Source: Pseudooceanicola nanhaiensis
GTDB taxonomy: Bacteria; Pseudomonadota; Alphaproteobacteria; Rhodobacterales; Rhodobacteraceae
Reading direction: 5' to 3'
NCBI RefSeq assembly: GCF_020171315.1
Contig: NZ_JAIUZP010000006.1
Location: forward strand, 434,001-498,000
DNA: 64,000 bases
Below the pieces are notes generated by a model, which worked only from the letters and a program-made list of their open reading frames with translations, had not been told where the DNA came from and searched no databases. Every line of letters starts with the position of its first letter. Positions within the stretch are counted from its first letter, which is position 1. The translations under genes were made by a program, and so were the position numbers. Shown here piece after piece: positions 54,732 through 63,114 of the stretch.

Positions 54732-56903
54732 ATGCGCCTGTCCTCGCTTGCGATCGTCAGCTCGGCCTTCACCTCGGCCGCCGTCCTCAGCCTCGTCGCC
54801 GCCGCCTTCTCGGCCGGAGCGGTGGAGGACCGTACGGAAATCGACGTCCGCCAGACGCTCGACACGCACAACATGTACTGGGCCGAGGTGCAGGCCGACG
54901 GCCTGCGGGTGAACCTCTCGGGCACCGCCCCCAGCGAGGCGGCCCGCTTCAACGCGATCACCGTCACCGGGCAGGTGGTGGACGCGGCCCGGGTCATCGA
55001 CCTGATGCAGGTGCAGGCCGCCGAGGCCATCAAGGCGCCCGACTTCTCGGTCGAGATCCTGCGCAACGAGGACACGCTGTCGCTCATCGGGCTGATCCCC
55101 GCCGCCACCAACCGCGACCGGCTGACCGAGACGCTGGGGGATATCGACGGCGTCGGCACGATCACCGACCTGATGGAGACCGCGCGCTACCCCGTCCCCG
55201 GCGGCTGGATCGAGGCGCTGACCTTCGCCATCGAAGCGCTGAACGAGCTGCCGCGGTCCAAGATCTCGGTCGCGCCGAACCACGTCCGCATCGACGCGGC
55301 CGTCGAAAGCACCGCCGCCAAGACCGACCTGCAGCGCCGGCTGGAACGGGCCCTGCCCGACGGCGTGGACCTGTCGCTGACCCTGACCGCGCCGCGCCCG
55401 GTCATCGCGCCCTTCACCGTGCGTTTCCTGATCGACGACAACGGCGCCCGCTTCGATGCCTGCTCTGCCGACAACGCCGAGGACATCGAGGTGATCGAAA
55501 AGGCCGCCCGCACGGCTGGCCTCGAGGGCGCCATGCGCTGCCGGATCGGCCTCGGCCTGCCCTCGCCCGACTGGGCACAGGCGGTCTCCACCGGGATCGC
55601 CGGGCTGGCCCAACTGGGCGGCGGGTCGATCACCTTCACCGATGCCGACATCTCCCTCGTCGCGGCCGAGGGCACGGCGCAGGGGCTCTTCGACCGGGTC
55701 GTGGGCGAGCTGGAGAACAGCCTGCCCGACCTCTACGCCCTGCACGCCACCCTGCCCGTCACGCCGAGCGAGGACGAGGAGGAAGGCCCGCCTGAATTCG
55801 TCGCCACGCTGAGCCCCGAGGGCATGGTGCAGCTACGCGGCCGCATTGCCGACGAGCTGTCCCGAAATGCGACCCAGAGCTATGCCCAGTCCCGCTTCGG
55901 GGCGAGCGCGGTCTACACCGCCGCGCGGCTCGACGAGGACCTGCCCGATGGCTGGACGATCCGCGTGCTGGCCGCGCTGGAGGCGCTCTCCAAGCTCTCC
56001 AACGGCGTTGTCACCGTGACGCCCGATGACGTGGTGATCGCGGGCGACACCGGCAACGAGAACGCCCAGGCCGAGATCGCGCAGCTGCTGGCCACCCAGC
56101 TGGGCGACGGCGCCAGCTATGACATCTCCGTCGTCTACCAGGAGAAGCTGGACCCGGTCGCCTCCCTGCCCACGCCCGGGGAATGCGTGCGGGAACTGCG
56201 CGAGATCCAGAAGGTCGCCAAGATCAACTTCGAACCCGGCTCGGCCACGATCTCGGCCGAGTCCATGGGCGCCATGGATGACATTGCCGAGGTGCTGAAG
56301 ACCTGCGGCGACATCCCGCTGGAAATCAGCGGCCACACCGACAGCCAGGGCCGCGAAGAGATGAACCAGGCGCTCAGCCAGGAACGCGCCACTGCCGTTC
56401 TGAACGAGCTGCGCCTGCGCCGGGTGCTGACCTCGGGCTACACCGCCGTGGGCTATGGCGAGACCCAGCCCATCGCCCCCAACGACAGCGAGGAGGGCCG
56501 CGAGGAGAACCGCCGGATCGAGTTCCGCCTGCTGGCCCCCGAGGTGCCCGAGGCGATCACCGACGCCGCGCTGGAGACCACGGGCGAAGTCGCCGAAAGC
56601 GCGGCCGAGGCCCTGGCCGAGGACGGCAGCGGCGATGCGATGCTGGAAGAAAGCACCGACGACGCCCCGATGCACGACCTGACCGACGCGGTGGATATCG
56701 AGGGATCGGGCGACGAAATCGACGACGCCTCCGGCGACGAGATCAGCGATGCGGCGCTCGAGACCACGGACGAGGCTGCGTCCCAAAGCGGCGATGACGC
56801 GGAGGTGAACGGGGCTGACGCCGAATCCGGCCTTGATCCCGAGGGGGAAACGGGCGCAGAAGAGGCCACGGAAGAACCGAACGGGACCGGCGCCACCCAA
56901 TGA
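54732..56903 (+). CDS. Large OmpA family protein with acidic tail
   Basis: 723 residues with a long signal or anchor segment (SSAFTSAAVLSLVAAAFSAG). Repeated BON-like alpha/beta units span roughly 35-490 (for example NLSGTAPSEAARFNAITVTG and VQLRGRIADELSRNATQSYA). An OmpA C-terminal peptidoglycan-binding domain lies near 505-620 with ISGHTDSQGREEMNQALSQ. The last 110 residues are very acidic and repetitive, including DAALETTGE and DAALETTDE, and SGDEIDDASGDEISD. An envelope anchoring role is inferred. It overlaps the next gene by four bases. Confidence 0.9.
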   Translation: MRLSSLAIVSSAFTSAAVLSLVAAAFSAGAVEDRTEIDVRQTLDTHNMYWAEVQADGLRVNLSGTAPSEAARFNAITVTGQVVDAARVIDLMQVQAAEAIKAPDFSVEILRNEDTLSLIGLIPAATNRDRLTETLGDIDGVGTITDLMETARYPVPGGWIEALTFAIEALNELPRSKISVAPNHVRIDAAVESTAAKTDLQRRLERALPDGVDLSLTLTAPRPVIAPFTVRFLIDDNGARFDACSADNAEDIEVIEKAARTAGLEGAMRCRIGLGLPSPDWAQAVSTGIAGLAQLGGGSITFTDADISLVAAEGTAQGLFDRVVGELENSLPDLYALHATLPVTPSEDEEEGPPEFVATLSPEGMVQLRGRIADELSRNATQSYAQSRFGASAVYTAARLDEDLPDGWTIRVLAALEALSKLSNGVVTVTPDDVVIAGDTGNENAQAEIAQLLATQLGDGASYDISVVYQEKLDPVASLPTPGECVRELREIQKVAKINFEPGSATISAESMGAMDDIAEVLKTCGDIPLEISGHTDSQGREEMNQALSQERATAVLNELRLRRVLTSGYTAVGYGETQPIAPNDSEEGREENRRIEFRLLAPEVPEAITDAALETTGEVAESAAEALAEDGSGDAMLEESTDDAPMHDLTDAVDIEGSGDEIDDASGDEISDAALETTDEAASQSGDDAEVNGADAESGLDPEGETGAEEATEEPNGTGATQ

Positions 56904-57229
56904 ACAAGACCGAATTCGTCATTGCCCTTGCGATCATCCTCTTCGTCGCTTTCTGCTTCGGATGGTTTGCCTACTGGTTGATCCACCGCTTCACCCGGGT
57001 GTCCAAGTCGGACATGGGCGAGCTGGAGAAGATGGCGCAGGAGTTGCACGAAGCGGAAGAGACCCGCGATCAGGCGATCACCTACCTGCAGCAGCGCGAG
57101 GCCGAGCTGACCAACCAGCTGAGCCAGACCGAGGCAGAACTCTCCGCCGCCATGGACGGGCTGCGCGAAGCCCGGCACGAGGCCGAGGAACTGCGCAGCT
57201 ACATCGAGAAGCACCACGCCGCCCAGTGA
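56900..57229 (+). CDS. Membrane-anchored coiled-coil protein, 109 aa
   Basis: One N-terminal membrane helix (EFVIALAIILFVAFCFGWFA) and then a continuous heptad-patterned coiled coil to the end (ELEKMAQELHEAEETRDQAI, then QQREAELTNQLSQTEAELSA). It resembles small Rhodobacterales coiled-coil membrane proteins; no function is known to me. It is translationally coupled (ATGA) to the OmpA-like gene, which makes a shared envelope complex plausible. Confidence 0.85.
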   Translation: MNKTEFVIALAIILFVAFCFGWFAYWLIHRFTRVSKSDMGELEKMAQELHEAEETRDQAITYLQQREAELTNQLSQTEAELSAAMDGLREARHEAEELRSYIEKHHAAQ

Positions 57230-57294
57230 TGGGGACGCGGGGTGATCTGGACCGGTGGTCTGGAGCTGACCCGACAGAGAGACCCGGATGAGAG

Positions 57295-57315
57295 CGGCCC
57301 CGCGGGGCCGTTTTT
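57295..57315 (+). terminator. Terminator of the OmpA-like operon
   Basis: Palindromic stem CGGCCC/GGGCCG with loop CGCG, immediately followed by TTTTT. Confidence 0.88.
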
Positions 57316-57440
57316 CGTTTGCGACTGAGAGCGAAGAGCCGCGGCGGCCTGTGGGTTCCCCCACACGGGCGGCACGCGGGGCAGCGGACGCACCCAAGGA
57401 TACCGCAACGCAAAGGCGAGCGCCGCCTCACCGGCGCTGC

Positions 57441-57484
57441 CCGGAATTTTCAAAAATTCCGGTTCGTTTTCTTCGAAGAAAACG
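57441..57484. repeat. Palindrome cluster D (two palindromes)
   Basis: 57441-57462 (arms CCGGAATTTT/AAAATTCCGG; centre CA rather than CG) and 57465-57484 (half-site CGTTTTCTTC). It is nearly identical to the first half of cluster B, including the GCGCTGC lead-in and the GGG after it. It lies 18 bases past the moaE stop, between convergent genes. Confidence 0.9.
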
Positions 57485-57501
57485 GGCAGGACCTCGCCCG
57501 C

Positions 57502-57945
57502 TCACCAGCGGTCGAGGTCGGCCTCGTCCTGCGCCTTGGCCGCGACCCAATCCGCGCCCGCGGCGGTGATTTCCTTCTTCCAGAAGGGGGCGCGGGATTT
57601 CAGGTAGTCCATCAGGTAATCCGCCGCCTCGAAGGCCGCGCGGCGGTGCGGGGCGGCGGTGGCCACCATCATGATCTGCGCCCCCGGCGCGAGCGCCCCA
57701 AAGCGGTGGATCACCAGCACGTCCGACAGCGCCCACCGCTCCATCGCCTGCGCGGCGAAGTCGGTCAGCGCCTTCTCGGTCATGCCGGGGTAATGCTCGA
57801 TCTCCATGGCTCTCAGCCCGCCGCCGGGCAGGTCGCGCACCACGCCGGTGAAGCTGACCACGCCGCCTGCCCCCTCGGCCCCTGCAGAGAAGCGGTTCAG
57901 CTCGGCACCGGCATCGAAGGCCTCGGCCTGCACGCGGATCTCCAT
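57502..57945 (-). CDS. moaE: Molybdopterin synthase catalytic subunit
   Basis: The large subunit that uses MoaD thiocarboxylate to dithiolate precursor Z. 147 residues. Landmarks are GAVVSFTGVVRD-like (GGVVSFTGVVRDLPGG), LEIEHYPGMTEKAL-like (MEIEHYPGMTEKAL), VIHRFGALAPGAQIMMVATA and the catalytic-lysine region KSRAPFWKKEIT. It is four bases downstream of moaD. Confidence 0.96.
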   Translation of the reverse strand: MEIRVQAEAFDAGAELNRFSAGAEGAGGVVSFTGVVRDLPGGGLRAMEIEHYPGMTEKALTDFAAQAMERWALSDVLVIHRFGALAPGAQIMMVATAAPHRRAAFEAADYLMDYLKSRAPFWKKEITAAGADWVAAKAQDEADLDRW

Positions 57946-57949
57946 GGGC

Positions 57950-58195
57950 TCAGCCCCCGGTCATCGGCGGGAAGAAGGCCACTTCGCGCACGCCGGCGAG
58001 AGGTGCATCGAACTCCGAGAGTTCCTGATCGAGGGCCACCCGCAGGGCCGACAGATCGGCAAAGGCCGCCGCATAGCCCTCATCCCGGGCGCTGAGTTCG
58101 GCCACCAGATCGCGCACGGTCTCGGCCCCGGTCTCGACCCGCTCACGCGGGACGCCGATCCGCTCGCGCAGCCAGGCGAAATAGAGGATGTCCAT
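57950..58195 (-). CDS. moaD: Molybdopterin synthase sulfur carrier subunit
   Basis: An 81-residue ubiquitin-like protein ending in Gly-Gly (FFPPMTGG), the tail that is adenylated and thiocarboxylated. The N-terminal strand ILYFAWLRERIG is typical. It sits between pgsA (2 bases) and moaE (4 bases) in one operon. Confidence 0.95.
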   Translation of the reverse strand: MDILYFAWLRERIGVPRERVETGAETVRDLVAELSARDEGYAAAFADLSALRVALDQELSEFDAPLAGVREVAFFPPMTGG

Positions 58196-58197
58196 GC

Positions 58198-58794
58198 TCA
58201 GCCCTCCAGGTAGGGTTTGGCCTTGGCGAAGTAATCCCAGCCGGTGATCGCGGTCAGCGCGGCCGCGACCCAGATCAGGATGCCGCCGCCCACTGCCGTC
58301 AGTTCGTTCGGCGCATCGGCCCAGATCGAGCCGGTCCGCTCAGTCAGCGCCCAGAAGGCGCCGTTGGCCAGCAGCAGCGCGATGGCGATCATCTGGCTTG
58401 CAGTCTTCCACTTCGCCAGCGGCGTGACCTTCAGCACGCCCGCCACGTCGCCGAGGTATTCCCGGAGGCCCGAGACGAAGACCTCGCGGAAGAGGATCAC
58501 CGCCGCGGGCAGGATGATCCAGGGCGCGATCGGCGAGTAACGCGCCAGCACCATCAGCGCGACCACGACCATCGCCTTGTCGGCGATCGGGTCGAGCATG
58601 GTGCCCAGCTTGCTGACCTGCTTCCACTTGCGCGCGAGGTGCCCGTCGAACCAATCCGTGGCCGAGGCGGCCCCGAAGACCACGAGGGCGACGATATCCG
58701 CAGCCGGACGGGGCACCGCCAGGTAGATGATGGCGATGGCCGGCGCCGCGATCAGGCGCAGGATGGTGAGGATATTGGGAACGGTCAGGGTCAT
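58198..58794 (-). CDS. pgsA: CDP-diacylglycerol--glycerol-3-phosphate 3-phosphatidyltransferase
   Basis: The membrane enzyme committing CDP-diacylglycerol to phosphatidylglycerol; 198 residues. The CDP-alcohol phosphotransferase signature is complete: Asp47, Asp50, Gly51, Ala54, Arg55, Gly64, Asp68 and Asp72 (DWFDGHLAR then LGTMLDPIADK). It precedes moaD and follows uvrC across a repeat-bearing gap of 166 bases. Confidence 0.95.
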   Translation of the reverse strand: MTLTVPNILTILRLIAAPAIAIIYLAVPRPAADIVALVVFGAASATDWFDGHLARKWKQVSKLGTMLDPIADKAMVVVALMVLARYSPIAPWIILPAAVILFREVFVSGLREYLGDVAGVLKVTPLAKWKTASQMIAIALLLANGAFWALTERTGSIWADAPNELTAVGGGILIWVAAALTAITGWDYFAKAKPYLEG

Positions 58795-58879
58795 GAGGAC
58801 TATCTAGGGCTTTCGGGGCGGGTTGGAAAGCGGGGTTGATGCGGGAACATCGCGGAGGGGGCGGGCCTGCTGTGGGGAC

Positions 58880-58930
58880 GGGACCGGGGGCCAGCCCCCG
58901 GACCCCCGGGATACTTGGGGCAAGAAAATG
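58880..58930 (+). repeat. GATATTTGGG-family repeat with CAAGAAAATG
   Basis: GGGGGCCAGCCCCC hairpin, then CCCCCGGGATACTTGGGGCA, then AGAAAATG. It lies just past the uvrC stop. Confidence 0.7.
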
Positions 58931-58960
58931 CACACCAGCCCGTTAGGACCGCGGGACCGG

Positions 58961-60862
58961 TCAGCCGGTGCCGTGGAAGTGATCGTAGATGGTTTCGGCC
59001 AGCGTGTCGGAGATGCCTTCGACGGCCTTGAGGTCGGCGAGGTTCGCGCGGGTAACGGCCTTGGCGGAGCCGAAATGCGCCAGCAGGGCGCGCTTGCGGG
59101 TGGCGCCGACGCCGGGCACCTCGTCCAGCGGGTTGGCGAGTTGCGACTTGGCGCGCTTGGCCCGGTGGGTGCCGATGGCGAAACGGTGCGCCTCGTCCCG
59201 CAGGCGCTGGATGAAGTAGAGCACCGGATCGTTCATCTGCAGCGCGAAGGGGCGCGTGCCGGGGCGGTGGAATTCCTCCTTGCCGTGGTCCCGGTCGACG
59301 CCCTTGGCGACGCCGACCATGGGGATGTCGGGCAGGCCCAGCTGGTCTAGGATTTCCTGCACCGCGGAGACCTGCCCTGCCCCGCCGTCGATCAGCAGGA
59401 GGTCGGGCCAGGTGCCCTTGCTGCGGTCGGGATCGTCCTTCAGCAGGCGCGAGAGGCGGCGGGTCAGCACCTCCTTCATCATGCCGAAGTCATCGCCGGG
59501 CGTCAGGTCATCGCCGCGGATGTTGAACTTGCGGTACTGGTTCTTCATCAGCCCCTCGGGACCGGCCACGATCATCGCCCCCACGGCATTGGTGCCCTGG
59601 ATGTGCGAGTTGTCGTAGACCTCGATCCGCTCGGGCGGGGCGTCGAGGGCGAAGGCCTCGGCCACGCCACGCAGGAGCTTCGCCTGCGTCGCGCTTTCGG
59701 CCATCCGGCGGGCGAGGCTTTCGCGGGCATTGCGGGCGGCGCTTTCGACCAGTTCCGCCTTCTCGCCCCGCTGCGGCACCGAGAGCTCGACCTTGCGGCC
59801 CGCCTTTTCCGAGAGCGCCTCGGCCAGCAGGTCACTGTCCTCCACCGGGTGCGACAGCAGGATCAGCCGCGGCGGCTCCTTGCCGTCGTAGAACTGGCCG
59901 AGGAAGGCCTGCAGCACCTCTGCCGCCTCGATGTCGGGGCCGACGCGGGGGTAGAAATCGCGGTTGCCCCAGTTCTGGTTCGCCCGGATGAAGAAGACCT
60001 GCACGCAGGCCTGCCCGCCCTCCATGTGCAGCGCCACCACGTCGGCCTCTGTCGTGGCACGCGGGTTGATGCCCTGCGCCGACTGGACCTGCGTCAGCGC
60101 GCGGATACGGTCGCGCAGCGCGGCCGCGCGTTCGAACTCCATCGCCTCGGAGGCTTCGGCCATCTGGGTGGCCAGCTCCTCCTGCACCTTGGTCGAGCGG
60201 CCCGAGAGGAAGCGTTCCGCGTCACGCACCGTGGCGGCGTAGTCCTCTTGCGAGATCAGCCCGACGCAGGGGCCCGAGCAGCGCTTGATCTGGTAGAGCA
60301 GGCAGGGCCGCGTCCGCGAGGAGAACATGCTGTCGGAGCAGTTGCGCAGCAGGAAGACCTTCTGCAGCTGGTTCAGCGTCCGGTTCACCGCATCGGCCGA
60401 GGCGAAGGGCCCGTAGTAGGCCCCCTTCTCCTTCTTCGCCCCGCGGTGCTTGCGGATCTGGGGGAAGTCCGTCTCCTTCGAGACGAGGATATTGGGGAAG
60501 GTTTTGTCGTCGCGCAGCAGCACGTTGTAATGCGGCTTGAGCTGCTTGATGAGGTTCTGCTCCAAGAGCAGGGCCTCGGTCTCGGTCCGCGTGGTCAGGA
60601 ACATCATCGAGGCGGTCTGACGGATCATCCGGGCAATCCGGCCGGAGTGCCCCGAGGGCCGCGCGTAGTTCGAGACCCGCGCCTTGAGGTTGCGCGCCTT
60701 GCCGACGTAGAGCACGCGGCTTTCGGCATCCAGCATCCGGTAGACCCCCGGCGAGCTGTCGAGCGTCTTGAGGTAGGACTGGATCAGCGCATGGCCGGTC
60801 AGTCGCGACTCAGGTGAGTCGCTGGCCTGCTCCACCGGGGTATCTGGATCACCTTGGGTCAT
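58961..60862 (-). CDS. uvrC: Excinuclease ABC subunit C
   Basis: The dual-incision nuclease of nucleotide excision repair; 633 residues. The GIY-YIG domain is at the N-terminus ([20 protein letters not shown]). The UVR domain lies near residues 215-250 ([19 protein letters not shown]). The RNase H-like 5' nuclease has [10 protein letters not shown] and [13 protein letters not shown]. Helix-hairpin-helix motifs end the protein ([18 protein letters not shown]). The leader contains an AT-rich island. Confidence 0.97.
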   Translation of the reverse strand: MTQGDPDTPVEQASDSPESRLTGHALIQSYLKTLDSSPGVYRMLDAESRVLYVGKARNLKARVSNYARPSGHSGRIARMIRQTASMMFLTTRTETEALLLEQNLIKQLKPHYNVLLRDDKTFPNILVSKETDFPQIRKHRGAKKEKGAYYGPFASADAVNRTLNQLQKVFLLRNCSDSMFSSRTRPCLLYQIKRCSGPCVGLISQEDYAATVRDAERFLSGRSTKVQEELATQMAEASEAMEFERAAALRDRIRALTQVQSAQGINPRATTEADVVALHMEGGQACVQVFFIRANQNWGNRDFYPRVGPDIEAAEVLQAFLGQFYDGKEPPRLILLSHPVEDSDLLAEALSEKAGRKVELSVPQRGEKAELVESAARNARESLARRMAESATQAKLLRGVAEAFALDAPPERIEVYDNSHIQGTNAVGAMIVAGPEGLMKNQYRKFNIRGDDLTPGDDFGMMKEVLTRRLSRLLKDDPDRSKGTWPDLLLIDGGAGQVSAVQEILDQLGLPDIPMVGVAKGVDRDHGKEEFHRPGTRPFALQMNDPVLYFIQRLRDEAHRFAIGTHRAKRAKSQLANPLDEVPGVGATRKRALLAHFGSAKAVTRANLADLKAVEGISDTLAETIYDHFHGTG

Positions 60863-61172
60863 GACTTAGCTGGCTCTGATTCCCGGCCCTGTCTGCAAAT
60901 TCGAGGCGCCCAAGGCAAGGCAGAACAAATCCACGGATCCTGTGGATAAGTCTGCAGACAACTTTCCTGGACGTGCGATATTCCCTTGAAACACTGGCGG
61001 TTCCTTATTTTGCGATCTTTTTAGGCAAGTTTATAACTAGCTGATATTAAAGAGAACTTTTTTGGGCTCACAGCAAGGGACTGATATTATTGAAGATTTA
61101 GTAACGAGTTTGTAACGCCGCCGTGACCAGTGCACAACTTCCCTAGGGTCGCCCGCAACGCCGGTCTTGATC
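60863..61172. other. AT-rich island upstream of uvrC
   Basis: 310 bases without a gene, clearly more AT-rich than the flanks between about 60960 and 61130. It contains a DnaA-box match (TTATCCACA, minus strand, 60941-60949) inside an inverted repeat ATCCAC/GTGGAT, a 9-base direct repeat CTGATATTA at 61041 and 61081, and GTAACG twice at 61101 and 61112. An FNR-type box lies at its far end. It is presumably the uvrC promoter region. Confidence 0.7.
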
Positions 61173-61180
61173 TCAATCAA
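61167..61180. promoter_or_regulatory. FNR/FnrL-type box
   Basis: TTGAT-CTCA-ATCAA, a perfect match to the FNR/FnrL consensus TTGAT-N4-ATCAA. It overlaps the stop codon of the SDR gene and lies about 305 bases upstream of uvrC. If functional, transcription toward uvrC would start near 61132, but no good -10 box is evident there. Confidence 0.5.
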
Positions 61181-61952
61181 ACCCGGTGATGTCGGGCGTC
61201 TTCCAGGCGAGGTGCTGGCCGCCGTCGGTGCAGAGCAACTGGCCCGTCACGCCCGGCGAATCGAGGAAATATCCAAGCGCCCCGGTGATGTCGGAGGGGT
61301 TCGATCCGCGGGTGAGAATCGTGTTCGCCCTCTGCTGGGCATAGCTCTCGTCGCTCTGGCCTGCGGCCTGCAGCGTCGGCCCCGGGCCGATGGCATTCAC
61401 CCGGATGCGGGGCGCCAGCCCCATGGCGGCGGTCTGGGTGAAGGCCCAGAGCCCCATCTTGGCGATCGTGTAGCTGGTGAACTCGGGCGTCAGCTTGCGC
61501 ACCCGCTGGTCCAGCATGTTCACCACGAGGCCCCGGGCGATCGGCTCGCCGCGTTCATCGGGGACGGGATCGGGGCATTGGGCGGCAAAGGCCTGCGTCA
61601 GCAGCACCGGCGCGCGCAGGTTGCTGTCGATGTTGCGGGCCCAGCCCTGCCCCGTCACCTTGCCGATGCGGTCGTATTCGAAGAGCGAGGCATTATTCAC
61701 CAGCACCGTCAGCGCACCGTCCAGCCCCTCGACGGCGCGCGGCACCAGCGCCTCCACGGCCTCCAGCTCCAGCAGGTCGGCCTGCAGGGTGACGGCCTTG
61801 CGGCCCATGGCGCGGATCTCGGCGGCCACCTCTTCGGCGGCCTCCTCCGACCCGGCATAATGGATCGCCACGTCGAACCCGCGCCCGGCCAGATGCAGGG
61901 CCATCGCCCGCCCGAGCCGCTTGGCCCCTCCGGTCACCAGAGCCTTCGTCAT
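61173..61952 (-). CDS. SDR oxidoreductase, pteridine reductase-like
   Basis: A 259-residue short-chain dehydrogenase. The cofactor loop TGGAKRLGRAMA and the NNASLFEYD segment resemble pteridine reductases (PTR1/FolM group, NADPH-preferring Arg after the glycine loop). The catalytic YTIAK is intact. FolM-like enzymes reduce dihydromonapterin or dihydrofolate, but the substrate here is inferred. It is upstream of uvrC on the same strand, with the AT-rich island between. Confidence 0.87.
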   Translation of the reverse strand: MTKALVTGGAKRLGRAMALHLAGRGFDVAIHYAGSEEAAEEVAAEIRAMGRKAVTLQADLLELEAVEALVPRAVEGLDGALTVLVNNASLFEYDRIGKVTGQGWARNIDSNLRAPVLLTQAFAAQCPDPVPDERGEPIARGLVVNMLDQRVRKLTPEFTSYTIAKMGLWAFTQTAAMGLAPRIRVNAIGPGPTLQAAGQSDESYAQQRANTILTRGSNPSDITGALGYFLDSPGVTGQLLCTDGGQHLAWKTPDITGFD

Positions 61953-61972
61953 TCGGTCTTCCCTCGTCTCGT

Positions 61973-62920
61973 TCAGAACAGGATGAGGCTAACGTAGACC
62001 AGATAGAGCGCGGTCAACACCACACCCCACAGTCGGGTGATGTCGACCTTCATCAGCGCGAAGGGCACCAGCAGCAGCGAGGCCCCCAGCATAACCCAGA
62101 GGTCGAAGCTGCGCATGCTCTCTTCCACGGGGATGTTGCCGACCATGGCACCGATGCCCATGATCCCCAGCAGGTTGAACATGTTCGAGCCGATGACGTT
62201 GCCCATGGCCACGTCGGCCTGCTTGCGCAGCGCGGCCATGACGGTGGTCGCCAGTTCCGGCAGCGAGGTGCCCACGGCCACCAGCGTCAGGCCGATCACC
62301 GTCTCGCTGATGCCAAAGCTGCGCGCGATGATCGAGGCATTGTCCACCAGCAGGTTCGCCCCCAGCGGCAGGCCGATCAGGCCCGCCACGAGAAAGACAG
62401 CGATCTTCCAGCCCTTCATGCCCGGGTCGGCCCCTTCGAGGTCTTCCTCATCGGCCGCGGCTTCGGAGGCAGCGCGGGCCTTGCGGCCGGCGATGTACTG
62501 GTCGACCAGCGTGGCGATCAGCGCCAGCAGCATCACCAGCCCGTGCCAGAAGACAAGTTCCCCGGTCAGGCAGAAGACGATAAAGACCACCGTGGCGCCC
62601 AGCATCATGTAATAGCTGCGCCGGGTGTCGAAATGGCTGCTGTGCATGGTGGCCAGCATCGCGGGCACCCCCAGCACCAGCAGGATATTCGCCGTGTTGG
62701 AGCCCACCACGTTGCCAAGCGCGAGGCCCGGCTTGCCGTGGATCACGGCGTCGATCACCACCAGAAGCTCGGGCGCGGAGGTGCCGAAGGCCACCACCGT
62801 CAGCGACACGATGAGCGCAGGGATCCCCAGCCGCAGGGCGAGGTTCACCGCCCCCTTGACCAGTGCATCACCCGCAAAGACGAGCAGGGCCAGTCCGACC
62901 CCGCAGAGAATCCAAGGCAT
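61973..62920 (-). CDS. Calcium/sodium antiporter
   Basis: A 315-residue member of the CaCA family (YrbG-like) with the two inverted five-helix repeats. The alpha motifs are intact: VAFGTSAPELLVVIDAVIHG with GNVVGSNTANILLV, and VAVGTSLPELATTVMAALRK with GNVIGSNMFNLLGI. An acidic loop (AAADEEDLEGADPG) joins the halves. I start at the ATG at 62920 with AGGGG upstream; the frame to 62944 would overlap the mini-protein gene. It is followed by the SDR gene after 20 bases. Confidence 0.94.
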   Translation of the reverse strand: MPWILCGVGLALLVFAGDALVKGAVNLALRLGIPALIVSLTVVAFGTSAPELLVVIDAVIHGKPGLALGNVVGSNTANILLVLGVPAMLATMHSSHFDTRRSYYMMLGATVVFIVFCLTGELVFWHGLVMLLALIATLVDQYIAGRKARAASEAAADEEDLEGADPGMKGWKIAVFLVAGLIGLPLGANLLVDNASIIARSFGISETVIGLTLVAVGTSLPELATTVMAALRKQADVAMGNVIGSNMFNLLGIMGIGAMVGNIPVEESMRSFDLWVMLGASLLLVPFALMKVDITRLWGVVLTALYLVYVSLILF

Positions 62921-62928
62921 GTCAGCCC

Positions 62929-63111
62929 CTATTTCTGGCCGCAATTGCAGGGGCCCTTACCGATCCGGTAGGCCCCGCAGCGCGGACATTTCTTCGTGGA
63001 AAGCCTCGCCTGCCGCCCCTTGCCCGGGCCGATCCCGGGAAAGCGCAGCTTGCCGAACATGGCCATGACACCCATGGCGACGAGAAAGAGGATAACAACC
63101 TTGAGGATCAT
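62929..63111 (-). CDS. Small membrane protein with zinc ribbon, 60 aa
   Basis: An N-terminal membrane helix (ILKVVILFLVAMGVMAMFG), a basic linker and a C-terminal four-cysteine knuckle: KKCPRCGAYRIGKGPCNCGQ, that is CxxC and CxC, fitting a single zinc. The function is unknown. It lies three bases downstream of the S49 peptidase and eight bases before the antiporter, so all are probably one operon. Confidence 0.85.
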   Translation of the reverse strand: MILKVVILFLVAMGVMAMFGKLRFPGIGPGKGRQARLSTKKCPRCGAYRIGKGPCNCGQK

Positions 63112-63114
63112 GGC

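Noticed and set aside
60929-60949. The AT-rich island upstream of uvrC as a replication origin
   Set aside because: There is only one good DnaA box and no dnaA, hemE, parAB or repABC genes nearby. It was kept only as a possible regulatory site.
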